Positions 25,425-32,363 of a stretch of 32,363 nucleotides of DNA are shown here, in pieces (the stretch's first letter is position 1; each line of letters opens with the position of its first letter). The notes beneath the pieces are model-generated. The model saw only the letters and a list, made by a program, of their open reading frames with translations. It ran no database searches and was not told the DNA's origin. Made by a program: the position numbers and the translations under genes. The stretch lies in the NCBI GenBank assembly GCA_029941785.1, contig JAPYTK010000041.1, positions 1-32,363 of the forward strand, in the 5' to 3' direction. The DNA is from Polyangiaceae bacterium (GTDB lineage Bacteria; Myxococcota_A; Polyangia; Polyangiales; Polyangiaceae).

Positions 25425-26153
25425 ATGCAGACCGACAAACCAAGACACATCGCCATCATCATGGACGGCAACGGCCGCTGGGCCACAGCCCAAGGCAAGA
25501 CACGCGCGTTCGGACACGAACAGGGGGCGCGCGTCGCTGCCGAAGCGTTCCGTCTCGGTCAGGAACGGGGCATCGAACAGCTCACCCTCTACGCCTTCAG
25601 TTTCGCCAATTATCGGCGCCCGCAAGCAGAGGTCGATCACTTGATGAGCCTGTGCGGGCGATTCGCAGAAGACCATCGTGACGAGTTTGTCGAGCGGGGG
25701 ATCCGTTTGACGGTCATCGGCGAACTCGAGGACCTGCCGTCTGCGGCCCGTCGCGCCATCGAGAACACGATCGCAGCGACGGCGAAGGGAACAGCGATGA
25801 CGCTCTGTTTGGCCATCGGTTATGGCGCCCGAAACGACCTCGTCGGTGCGATTCGTGCACTGACGGCGCGCGCCTACGCCGGACTCCTGTTGCCCGAAGA
25901 AGTCGACGAAACGACCATCCGCTCTTTCATGACCGCAGGCTCCCTCCGAGATCCCGATCTCGTGATCCGAACCGGGGGCGAGCGACGCCTCAGCGATTTT
26001 CTGCTCTTCGAATCCGCGTACGCCGAGCTCTTTTTCTCCGATCACATGTGGCCGGACTTCAACGCCGAGCTGCTCGACCAAGCGATCTCCGCCTATGCGC
26101 GCCGCGACCGTCGTTACGGGCAGATCGGCGAACAGCTGGCCCACAGCGCCTGA
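25425..26153 (+). CDS. uppS: cis-prenyltransferase, UppS family (probably a pathway paralogue)
   Basis: A 242-residue protein, usual family length. Family marks are HIAIIMDGNGRWA (residues 8-20, catalytic Asp), GHEQGA, LYAFSFANYRRPQAEV (usual form FSxENWxRPxxEV), and RTGGERRLSDFLLFESAYAELFFSDHMWPDF for IPP binding. The Glu of SxEN is Ala and the Trp is Tyr, so the allylic pocket differs from the housekeeping enzyme. Cis-prenyltransferases add IPP in Z-configuration to an allylic diphosphate, as in undecaprenyl diphosphate synthesis. This gene sits 37 bp after the methyltransferase, without the cdsA/dxr/rseP neighbours typical of housekeeping uppS. It may therefore elongate the all-trans primer made by the fusion's synthase domain. 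That role is inference; bulk undecaprenyl synthesis is the alternative. Confidence 0.85.
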   Translation: MQTDKPRHIAIIMDGNGRWATAQGKTRAFGHEQGARVAAEAFRLGQERGIEQLTLYAFSFANYRRPQAEVDHLMSLCGRFAEDHRDEFVERGIRLTVIGELEDLPSAARRAIENTIAATAKGTAMTLCLAIGYGARNDLVGAIRALTARAYAGLLLPEEVDETTIRSFMTAGSLRDPDLVIRTGGERRLSDFLLFESAYAELFFSDHMWPDFNAELLDQAISAYARRDRRYGQIGEQLAHSA

Positions 26154-26217
26154 ACACGCAAGCCCGGCACGGTGCGCTGCGCTTTCCGGAAGCCGGCGAA
26201 GGTGCGATAAGCGCTCC

Positions 26218-27519
26218 GTGAGCCATCGGGGAATAGCCGCCAAGCGACTGCAGATGGCGACGGTCATCAGCATCCATCTTTGTGTTGCGTCCGCGTGCAC
26301 CCTCGACGAGACGCTCGATCCGGCCCCCTGCTACGAGCGCGAGGCCTTCACGACCGAGGAGCTGTGCTCCGTGCTGACCGGCGCTTGTCCCGGCGCCACA
26401 GCAGACGGGCCCACCTTGAGCCCCGTCGTCACGGTGGTGCCCGACGCACCGTCCATGCCCAAAGGCGTCGTGTCCCAAGCCGCGCACAACAACCTCGACA
26501 TCGTGTGGCACCGCGATCGGCTGTTCTTTGCCTTTCGCACGGCTCCCTTCCATTTCGCACACCACGACGTCGTCCTGTACGTCGTCAGCACACGCGACCA
26601 GAAGACCTGGCAGCTCGAAGCCCGTTTTGCGATGGGAAAGGACCTGCGAGAGCCTCGCTTCCTCCCCATCGGCGACCGTCTGTTCCTGTACTTCGCGCGC
26701 CTGAGCGAGATAACCTTCACGTTTGTCCCGGAAGCGATGCACGTGAGCGAGCAGATCGCGGGCTGCCAATGGTCAGCGCCCGAAGAGATCTCTCCCATCG
26801 GTCGCGACGGCTTCATTCCGTGGCGCGCGCGCGAACAAGACGGCGCCGGACACCTGATCGGTTACGTCGGCGGCGAAGCGATTTACGAAATGGAAGAAGG
26901 TGGCGTCGAGGTGCACTGGCTCAAGACGAGCGACGGCCGACACTTCCAGCCCGCGGTAGGCAGCGAATCGCGCGTCCTGCTCGGAGGCAGCTCGGAGACC
27001 GACTGGGCGATGCTCGAAGATGGTGGGCTGGTCGCTGTGAGCCGCAATGAGTCGGGCGACGAGACGGGCTTCGGCTCCAAGATCTGCACCGCGCCCGCCG
27101 ACGCACTCGGCAGCTGGACGTGCAGCCCCGATCCGAAGAAGTACGACTCGCCGCTGCTCTTCAAACACGGACCAGAGGTCTACATGATCGCGCGACGGCA
27201 AGTCGCGAACGACGGCCTCTTCGATCTGGGCTACGACGACATGTCCTTCACAGAACGAGCCCAAGCGTACCAGCTCGAGTATTGGTCGACGCCAAAGCGC
27301 TGCGCCCTATGGCGTGTTGATGCGCCTACCCGTTCGGTCACGTTCGTCATGGATCTGCCCTCGAACGGCGACACCTGTTTCGCGAGCCTCGTTCCTCTCT
27401 CCGAGCAGCACGACCTGATCTACAACTACAGCTCGCCTCTCGATGATCCCGAACTGTCCTGGCGCGATGGTCAGCTCGGAGAAACGTCGATCTACCGGAC
27501 GACGCTGAGCCTCCCCTGA
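26218..27519 (+). CDS. secreted lipoprotein, beta-propeller-like
   Basis: A 433-residue protein. I choose the GTG at 26218: it gives an Arg/Lys n-region (SHRGIAAKRLQ), a hydrophobic core and lipobox CVASAC (Cys27), and a GAAGGTG sits about 13 bp upstream. The ATG at 26254 would leave a signal of only 14 residues with no positive charge. The body has repeated strand blocks (HNNLDIVWHRDRLFFAFR, DHVVLYVVSTRDQKTW-like, GDRLFLYFARLS, VHWLKTSDGRHF, WAMLEDGGLVAVSRNE, VYMIARRQ) like the five-bladed propellers of GH43/GH32 or sialidase-like proteins, but without a recognised catalytic triad. The substrate is unknown. It lies 64 bp after uppS and could be a separate unit. Confidence 0.7.
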   Translation: MSHRGIAAKRLQMATVISIHLCVASACTLDETLDPAPCYEREAFTTEELCSVLTGACPGATADGPTLSPVVTVVPDAPSMPKGVVSQAAHNNLDIVWHRDRLFFAFRTAPFHFAHHDVVLYVVSTRDQKTWQLEARFAMGKDLREPRFLPIGDRLFLYFARLSEITFTFVPEAMHVSEQIAGCQWSAPEEISPIGRDGFIPWRAREQDGAGHLIGYVGGEAIYEMEEGGVEVHWLKTSDGRHFQPAVGSESRVLLGGSSETDWAMLEDGGLVAVSRNESGDETGFGSKICTAPADALGSWTCSPDPKKYDSPLLFKHGPEVYMIARRQVANDGLFDLGYDDMSFTERAQAYQLEYWSTPKRCALWRVDAPTRSVTFVMDLPSNGDTCFASLVPLSEQHDLIYNYSSPLDDPELSWRDGQLGETSIYRTTLSLP

Positions 27520-27546
27520 GCTCGGTGCGCCCGAGCCTCAGCGCGA

Positions 27547-28230
27547 TCAGGGCCCATAGAGGGAGCAGTAAATCGCGTCCACACCTTCGACCAAGGTCAT
27601 CTCGCAATAACCCGCGTAGGTGGCCGCATCCACTGTACCAGCGTAGGCCAAACGGCAGAATTGCATGCCGTTGCCAGGGCAATCACTACTCGCGCCGCAA
27701 TCGAGCTGCGGAAGGATCGACTCGAGGTAGTTGGCGGCAGCGGCGTTCGTGCAAGCGAAGACGTCGTCGCAGTGGTCACCGACCCCCCACCCATCTTTTT
27801 TGAGCGCCAACCCGAGAAAAGCCGAAGTATCGCACTTCGTCGGGCAGGCCTTGATGCAGCTACCCAGGTCTTTGTGGAAGCCCCCGCAGTTGGGATCGCA
27901 GGAGCAACCCGAATAGTGCACGCAATCGTTGCCGTTATAGCCCCAACCGAGAACCATTTCGCAGGCGCCGTAGTCGCCACCGCTGACGTCGATGCAGGAT
28001 GCGGGGCCAGCTTTCCCCCCGGCGCCGGTTCCAGCAACCGCGGCGCCCGCTCCACCGTCGCCCGTCGCCGCGCCCGTGCCATTCGCGGTCGAGGCCGACT
28101 GCCCACCGCCGCTGCCCGTACCGCCGCTGCCCGTACCGCCGCCGGTCGTGGAGGACACCTCCGCACCGCATCCGGCAGCCAAGCCCATCGTCAACACAAG
28201 GCCCAAGCAAAGAGACGTCCACGCGTTCAT
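27547..28230 (-). CDS. cysteine-rich lipoprotein with Gly/Ser/Thr linker
   Basis: A 227-residue protein. The ATG at 28230 is backed by an AGGAGG-type Shine-Dalgarno (reverse of 28244-28248) and gives lipobox LAAGC (Cys21). The linker from about 25 to 75 is Gly/Ser/Thr/Ala-rich (TGGGTGSGGTGSGGG). The body has paired cysteines (CIDVSGGDYGACEMV, CVHYSGCSCDPNCGG, CIKACPTKCD, CDDVFAC, CGASSDCPGNGMQFC), suggesting a compact disulphide fold outside the cytoplasm. No family is recognised. It converges on the propeller lipoprotein with 27 bp between the ends. Confidence 0.75.
   Translation of the reverse strand: MNAWTSLCLGLVLTMGLAAGCGAEVSSTTGGGTGSGGTGSGGGQSASTANGTGAATGDGGAGAAVAGTGAGGKAGPASCIDVSGGDYGACEMVLGWGYNGNDCVHYSGCSCDPNCGGFHKDLGSCIKACPTKCDTSAFLGLALKKDGWGVGDHCDDVFACTNAAAANYLESILPQLDCGASSDCPGNGMQFCRLAYAGTVDAATYAGYCEMTLVEGVDAIYCSLYGP
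28106..28135. repeat. Two perfect 15-bp tandem repeats in a lipoprotein linker
   Basis: The unit CCGCCGCTGCCCGTA occurs twice and encodes the GTGSG-type linker of the minus-strand lipoprotein. It is a low-complexity, slippage-prone stretch and explains spurious frames here. Confidence 0.8.
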
Positions 28231-28334
28231 CCCTCTCAGTCTACCTCCTCGCGGCCCTATTTGTCTCGGGGCGCGGCGTTGCCCTTCCGGCGATTGAAGC
28301 CAGCACGGCGCACGACTCGCGCGAAACGCGTCGC

Positions 28335-28922
28335 TCAGCGAAGGGATGCACGGTGGCTCACCCACTCGCAGTCCGCGATCGCCAATCGCCACGGCGCGGC
28401 GATGTCCTCGGGGTCCGCGTAGTGAATGCCCACCCGCGGCCCGGCGACCACCTTCGCGACTGCCGGGGCATCATGCACGCCCAGCCCGCCGCGCTCGAAC
28501 AAGCGGTGATGGGACCAGCTCGGATCGAGAGCCAACGCCTGACCGATCTTGCCTGGTCCCGTCAACATCACCGGTCCGGCCTTGCCTCCCCGGCGCGACC
28601 GCAAGGTGGCAAGCCCGCGCAGCGGTTCGCAAGCGCGGATCAACACCGCAGCCCCCTCGCCCTCCGGGTTGGTGACGAAGTTGAGCATGTTGTGAATGCC
28701 GTAACAGAGATAGACGTAGGCGCAGCCCGGGGGACCCCACATCGGAGCGTTTCGAGCCGTTCGTCCCGCGCGACAATGATTGGCCGTGTCATGGGGCCAC
28801 CGGTAAGCCTCCACCTCACTGATCCGCAAGGTGACGCCATGGCCCTTCACGATTTTCCCGAGCAGCTCGCGAGCCACCTCGAGCGCATCGCGTGCGTAAA
28901 AGGACTGAGGCAAAATGGCCAT
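28335..28922 (-). CDS. mpg: DNA-3-methyladenine glycosylase, AAG/Mpg family
   Basis: A 195-residue protein, the usual bacterial length. Conserved features are SEVEAY with catalytic Glu38 and intercalating Tyr40 (like E125/Y127 of human AAG), His49 in TANH (like H136), RTARNAPMWGPPGCAYVYLCYGIHNMLNFVT, a VLIRACEP block and GPGKIGQALAL. It removes alkylated purines (3-methyladenine, hypoxanthine and others) at the start of base excision repair. It acts alone, with no neighbouring AlkB or Ada. It is divergent from the pirin gene with 100 bp between starts. Confidence 0.9.
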   Translation of the reverse strand: MAILPQSFYARDALEVARELLGKIVKGHGVTLRISEVEAYRWPHDTANHCRAGRTARNAPMWGPPGCAYVYLCYGIHNMLNFVTNPEGEGAAVLIRACEPLRGLATLRSRRGGKAGPVMLTGPGKIGQALALDPSWSHHRLFERGGLGVHDAPAVAKVVAGPRVGIHYADPEDIAAPWRLAIADCEWVSHRASLR

Positions 28923-29022
28923 GGTGTCACCCGGAAACGGGCCCCGCGGCGTCGATGCGCGAGGCGGGAAGCTATCTTAGGGCAGTGAGGCAGAGTATCA
29001 TCACGAAGCGACAGTCATCGTG

Positions 29023-30183
29023 ATGGAAAACACTCGCAGGAACACGCTCAAGCTCATCGCCGCGGGCGGCATGATGGCGTCCACGGCTTGTGACAAGCCC
29101 GAGCCTTCCAGCAAGCGCCATACCGGCGCCCCGACACCTCCGGAATCGAGCCCAGCGGGCTCCGATCCCGTGCGGCAAGTCAAGGCCCTCCCTCCGAGTG
29201 GCCCATGGCCGACGGAGGATCCCTTCCTTTTTTGCGTTCACCACGACGACCGCTATCCCCGTGCGAACGCGTCCTCGGGGCCGGAGGCTTCCTTGAGCGG
29301 CCGAAACATCGGGCAAGACTTCTCCGGCAAAGACGGCTGGAGCATGTACCATGGCCAAGCAGTACCGGGATTTCCCCGTCACCCCCACCGCGGTTTCGAG
29401 ACGATTTCCGTGGTCCGCAAAGGGCTGGTCGACCACGCAGACTCACTCGGTGCCGCCGCCCGCTACGGCGACGGCGACGTGCAATGGCTAACCGCGGGAA
29501 ATGGGATCAACCACGCCGAGATGTTCCCTCTGCTCGAGCAGAACGCCGACAACCCAATCGATTTCTTTCAAATCTGGCTCAACTTGCCAGCCAAGAACAA
29601 GCGCACAAAACCTCATTTTTCGATGTTCTGGGCAAACGATGTCCCGCACGTCGATGCGCGAGATCCACACGGCCGACTCACCCGGATCACGGTCGTCGCC
29701 GGCGAACTCGGTACCCGGCGCGCGCTTTCCCCGCCTCCACAATCCTGGGCCGCAGAAGCCGACAACGGCGTCGCGGTCTGGACGATTCACATGGCGCCCC
29801 ACGCGAAGTGGACCTTGCCCCAAACGCTGAGCGCCTACCGCCGTTCGCTGTATGTCCTAAGGGGCGGCGGCGTGCGGATCGCGCAACGGGACGTCGCGAA
29901 TCGTCAGATGGTCGCGCTTCACCCAAGCCGTGATGTCCCGATTCACAACGGGCCGCAGGACAGCGAATTGTTGCTGCTTCAGGGCCGCCCGATCGGCGAA
30001 CCCGTCGCTCACCACGGTCCATTCGTCATGAACACCCCTGAGGAGATCCGCGAAGCGTACGTCGACTACCGCCGGACCGAGTTCGGTGGATGGCCCTGGC
30101 CTGACAGCGCGCCGATCCACGGCCGTGAACGCAAACGCTTCGCGCGTCATGCAGACGGCCGCCTCGAGGGGCCAAAAAGCTGA
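29023..30183 (+). CDS. exported pirin-family protein (Tat lipoprotein-like)
   Basis: A 386-residue protein starting at ATG 29023 (a GTG directly before it at 29020 is in frame). The N-terminus NTRRNTLKLIAAGGMMASTAC has a twin arginine and a Cys23 in a weak lipobox, so it is probably exported folded and perhaps lipidated. Pirin metal ligands are all present: HPHRGFE (120-126, two His) and HAE (164-166) in GNGINHAEMFP. The C-terminal cupin half is also recognisable, although the pirin_C block is shortened. Pirins bind iron and act as quercetinases or regulators, normally in the cytosol, so export is unusual. It lies 48 bp upstream of the peroxiredoxin-like gene on the same strand, so a joint redox role is possible. 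Confidence 0.85.
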   Translation: MENTRRNTLKLIAAGGMMASTACDKPEPSSKRHTGAPTPPESSPAGSDPVRQVKALPPSGPWPTEDPFLFCVHHDDRYPRANASSGPEASLSGRNIGQDFSGKDGWSMYHGQAVPGFPRHPHRGFETISVVRKGLVDHADSLGAAARYGDGDVQWLTAGNGINHAEMFPLLEQNADNPIDFFQIWLNLPAKNKRTKPHFSMFWANDVPHVDARDPHGRLTRITVVAGELGTRRALSPPPQSWAAEADNGVAVWTIHMAPHAKWTLPQTLSAYRRSLYVLRGGGVRIAQRDVANRQMVALHPSRDVPIHNGPQDSELLLLQGRPIGEPVAHHGPFVMNTPEEIREAYVDYRRTEFGGWPWPDSAPIHGRERKRFARHADGRLEGPKS

Positions 30184-30231
30184 GTCCAACGACAGCGTCG
30201 AGACGCCAGCCTGCCGTGTTACGGTCCACCC

Positions 30232-30693
30232 ATGGCCAAGGCACCCCAAATCGGCGAGCTCGCTCCGGACTTCACCCTCGACGACACCGACGGCAACGCC
30301 GTGAGACTCTCTGACTACCGGGGCAAGGTCGTGTTCCTGGTGTTCAATCGCGGATTCGTGTGACCCTACTGCCGCAAGCACCTTGCGCAGTTGCGCGATC
30401 AGTATTCGGCGTTTCAAGAGCGCGATACCGAGATCTTGAGCCTCGGTCCAGATGGCGCTGCCCTGTTCAAGGCCTACTGGAAAAAGAACAGCCTACCTTT
30501 TCCTGGCCTACCGGATCCGCGACACGTCGTCGCAAAAGTGTACGGTCAACCGATTCGGTTTCTCAAGCTCGGCCGCATGCCCATGCTGCTCATCGTGGAC
30601 TCCGAGGGGGTCATTCGGCATCGGCACGACGGGACGTCGATGAGCGACATTCCCAGCAACACGGACGTCCTCGCGTGGATCGACGCGCTGTAG
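30232..30693 (+). CDS. peroxiredoxin-like protein with selenocysteine (UPYC), read through TGA at 30361
   Basis: A 153-residue chain from ATG 30232 to TAG 30691-30693, with an in-frame TGA at 30361-30363. The part before reads GELAPDFTLDDTDGNAVRLS and VVFLVFNRGFV; the part after reads PYCRKHLAQLRDQYSAFQ and continues with IRFLKLGRMPMLLIVDSEGVIRHRHDG to the end. That is a complete AhpC/TSA-type thioredoxin fold in one frame. The TGA replaces the first Cys of the CPYC active site that follows FNRGF in relatives, giving UPYC. Bacterial Prx-like selenoproteins with UxxC exist. A hairpin just downstream fits a bacterial SECIS. It probably reduces peroxides or disulphides. The alternative is a TGC-to-TGA point mutation or sequencing error, giving a broken gene. 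Usual annotation would miss it or split it. Confidence 0.75.
30383..30398 (+). promoter_or_regulatory. Candidate bacterial SECIS hairpin
   Basis: TT-GCGC-AGTT-GCGC-GA folds into a stem of four GC pairs plus two outer pairs (one a G-U wobble), with loop AGUU at 30389-30392. The loop starts 25 nt after the TGA and has G in the first two positions, both matching the bacterial SECIS consensus. A competing hairpin with a bulge (CTGC...GCAG, 30369-30390) is possible. Confidence 0.5.
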
Positions 30694-30712
30694 CCGTCGT
30701 TCAGCCGCTCTG

Positions 30713-31606
30713 TCAAAGATCGCAGGCGCCGGTCGGGTTGCCGGTGATGGGATGATCGCATGGCGCGCAGAGGTGGTCGGGCAGGCAGCCTTCTTGATCG
30801 AGCGTCAAGGAGGCGAGCAAGCCTTGTACCGCCGGTAAGCAACCGGGCAAACACACGCCAGCTCCGCCGCCGATGACGCCGCCATCGATACAGGTCATCG
30901 GTTTGTAGCCAGGCTCGATGAACCCCTTGGGCAAACACACCGCCTCGTACTTGTCTTGGGTGCAGACATCCTGAGAGAGCTGCTCCGCTTTGTCGCCGAG
31001 CTTGTCGGCCGGTAGGCAGTAGCCCAAGCCGCCGCAACACTCCGGTACCCTCGCGGCCTCTTGTACAGGACCGGGGTCGCAGGACTGCGCGCATGCCCCG
31101 GTTTCGTCGCCCGTGAAGGGGTCGAAGCACGGCACACACGATTCGTACGTTTCACACGTGTCTTGGGGAAGGCTGTCTGCCTTGGGCGCGACACTGGGCA
31201 GGCACTGCGACAAGCAGCGTCCCTCCGACTCGAAGATCGACTGGCAGGTCTTGGGAATGAAGTTGCCCTCGGTTTTCAAGATGACCTCAGGCACGCACAC
31301 CTTGTCGGTGCCGCAGGTGTCGAACTTGTCGAGCGCTTCGGGGGGAAGCAGAAAGGTTGGCACACACCGCGCTCCGCCCACCGTGCAATCGGAGCACTCG
31401 GGAAAGGCGGTCACGTCCGTGACTGGCTCACCCACGTGCGGACATATCGGCTCGCTGTCCATCGGCTTGGAGCCGCCCGCGCCCGTCGCGGAGTCGTCGT
31501 CGGTGGGCAGATCGACATGAAGGGAGTCTGCTTGGCCAACGCAGGCCGAGATCAACAGACCCGCAGCCGCCAGACACCACGCTGAGCGCTTTCCGATCGC
31601 CTCCAT
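30713..31606 (-). CDS. cysteine-rich lipoprotein with repeated Cys modules
   Basis: A 297-residue protein. ATG 31606 gives lipobox LLISAC (Cys22). After a short acidic linker (DDDSATGAGG) come more than 25 cysteines in repeated units: CVPTFLLPPEAL, CVPEVILKTEG, CLPADKLGDKAE and CLPKGFIEPG follow a shared C-x-P-hydrophobic pattern, and CVPCFDPFTGDETGAC and CAPCDHPITGNPTGAC form a second repeated type. It is probably a disulphide-rich surface protein; no enzyme motif is recognised. A promoter candidate 8 bp upstream would give a leaderless message. It converges on the selenoprotein gene with 19 bp between stops. Confidence 0.75.
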   Translation of the reverse strand: MEAIGKRSAWCLAAAGLLISACVGQADSLHVDLPTDDDSATGAGGSKPMDSEPICPHVGEPVTDVTAFPECSDCTVGGARCVPTFLLPPEALDKFDTCGTDKVCVPEVILKTEGNFIPKTCQSIFESEGRCLSQCLPSVAPKADSLPQDTCETYESCVPCFDPFTGDETGACAQSCDPGPVQEAARVPECCGGLGYCLPADKLGDKAEQLSQDVCTQDKYEAVCLPKGFIEPGYKPMTCIDGGVIGGGAGVCLPGCLPAVQGLLASLTLDQEGCLPDHLCAPCDHPITGNPTGACDL

Positions 31607-31613
31607 GTACGAC

Positions 31614-31642
31614 AATGTAACCACTTATCTTACCACTGACAA
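31614..31642 (-). promoter_or_regulatory. Promoter positioned for a leaderless mRNA
   Basis: On the minus strand, TTGTCA (31637-31642) and TACATT (31614-31619) are 17 bp apart. The -10 ends only 7 bases before the ATG at 31606, so transcription should begin at or next to the start codon; no Shine-Dalgarno is present. Confidence 0.45.
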
Positions 31643-31659
31643 GGGGGCCCTCGTTGCGG

Positions 31660-32355
31660 TCACAGGTTGTAGTTAATATTGTAATTATTACAGATGCTTG
31701 GGCTTGATCCCATGTCATCCACGCGCATGTAGATATTAAGCAGATCGCTGGTGCCTTCGCATCCCCAGAAGCCGAGATCCACATCGAAAGGCTTGGTGCC
31801 GCAACATCCTGGTAGCCCGGCTGGTCCAGCGTCCTGCGTCGTGCCGCTCGGACACGTAATGGTGGGAGGATCGCCCGTCTGGCAATCGACGTACTTGCAC
31901 AGCCGCAGGGAACCACCGTCCGTCTGAGAGAAATCGCGGTGGGGCCCCACCGAGCAAAAACTCGTGTCCTCGGTCTGCTTGAAAAAATACCAGTCGACGT
32001 CGTTGGGGCCATCGATCGTGCCTGCAACGTTCTTCTTTTGGTCGTCGCAATCGTTCAGTCCAGCAAGCTGCGTCGCCATGGCTGGAGAATCGTTCATCTC
32101 ACCGGGTCCTTGATCCACGCAGGTATCCATCGAGCTGCTCATGCTCGACGAGGCATCGGTGCTTGCGCCTCCTTGCCCACCCATGCCACCGGATGCGCCG
32201 CCTTCGCCACCCGCGCCCCCAGCGCCCGCTCCTGTCGAGGAGGAGCTCGCCGTCGCGCCCACCGTCGTGCCCCCGAGCCCACCGTCGTGACAGGCGAATC
32301 CCAGCATCATCGCGCACGCGCTGCCCAGCAGGCGCCAACGTCTCGTAACGTTCAT
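31660..32355 (-). CDS. lipoprotein with Gly/Ser linker and PPC-like domain
   Basis: A 231-residue protein. The start at 32355 is 8 bases from the window edge, so its promoter is not visible. The n-region MNVTRRWR, hydrophobic core and lipobox LGFAC (Cys22) are followed by a Ser/Gly/Ala-rich linker (GAGAGGAGGEGGASGGMGG) to about residue 75. The domain from about 78 resembles the bacterial pre-peptidase C-terminal type (NVAGTIDGPNDVDWYFF). It has paired cysteines and an AT-rich tail encoding NNYNINYNL. It is likely a surface lipoprotein; no catalytic function is recognised. Same strand as the next lipoprotein, but that one appears to have its own promoter. Confidence 0.7.
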   Translation of the reverse strand: MNVTRRWRLLGSACAMMLGFACHDGGLGGTTVGATASSSSTGAGAGGAGGEGGASGGMGGQGGASTDASSSMSSSMDTCVDQGPGEMNDSPAMATQLAGLNDCDDQKKNVAGTIDGPNDVDWYFFKQTEDTSFCSVGPHRDFSQTDGGSLRLCKYVDCQTGDPPTITCPSGTTQDAGPAGLPGCCGTKPFDVDLGFWGCEGTSDLLNIYMRVDDMGSSPSICNNYNINYNL

Positions 32356-32363
32356 GTGCCCAG

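Noticed and set aside
30391-30693. A separate 100-codon gene beginning after the TGA
   Set aside because: It lacks the N-terminal half of the thioredoxin fold and a start with ribosome site; it is the continuation of the gene starting at 30232.
31660-31700. AT-rich stretch at the 3' end of the last lipoprotein gene as sign of transfer or an attachment site
   Set aside because: It is explained by Asn/Tyr/Ile codons of the protein's NNYNINYNL tail; no integrase or flanking repeat is present.
1-32363. Mobile elements, CRISPR arrays, tRNA or rRNA genes
   Set aside because: No transposase or integrase motifs, no regularly spaced repeats, and no cloverleaf or rRNA-like segments were found by reading both strands.

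Overview
The window looks like a chromosomal segment from a high-GC delta-proteobacterium of the myxobacterial kind (order-level assignment is inference). The signs are the many secreted lipoproteins with Gly/Ser-rich linkers and Cys-rich bodies, exported c-type cytochrome / DUF1588 / DUF1501 gene sets, a double-length UvrA, a zinc-ligand-poor DksA-like protein and a cysteine-free ribosomal S18. No transposase, integrase, tRNA, rRNA or CRISPR array was seen.

Layout. (1) 1-6453, plus strand: a tightly packed envelope operon with a c-type cytochrome (5' end outside the window), a DUF1588-like haem protein, a lipoprotein, a Tat-exported DUF1501 protein, a Cys-rich lipoprotein and an outer-membrane beta-barrel-like protein. 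Several start and stop codons overlap. (2) 6570-9114, plus: a polytopic membrane protein, a cytochrome c lipoprotein and a SIS-fold protein. (3) 9135-18715: housekeeping-type genes, namely a giant tandem UvrA (minus), a dihydroorotase-like PyrC (plus), a DksA-like regulator (minus), orphan rpsR (minus) and a sulfatase-superfamily lipoprotein (plus).

(4) 18716-26153, the most striking region: an AT-rich promoter island bracketed by two near-identical TetR-type operator-like sites precedes a three-gene operon. The first gene is a 1509-residue fusion of sulfotransferase-like, GT1/GT28-type glycosyltransferase, AttH/CrtC lipocalin-like and trans-isoprenyl diphosphate synthase domains. It overlaps a membrane-anchored, zinc-ribbon SAM methyltransferase, which is followed by a cis-prenyltransferase (UppS family). 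Together they suggest an undescribed pathway for a glycosylated, possibly sulfated and methylated isoprenoid lipid.

(5) 26218-32355: secreted lipoproteins, an AAG/Mpg-family DNA glycosylase, an exported pirin, and a small peroxiredoxin-like gene read through an in-frame TGA. That TGA falls on the first residue of a CPYC-type active site (UPYC) and has a bacterial-SECIS-like hairpin just downstream, so this is a probable selenoprotein. Two Cys-rich or PPC-like lipoproteins on the minus strand end the window; one has a promoter placed so that its mRNA would be essentially leaderless.
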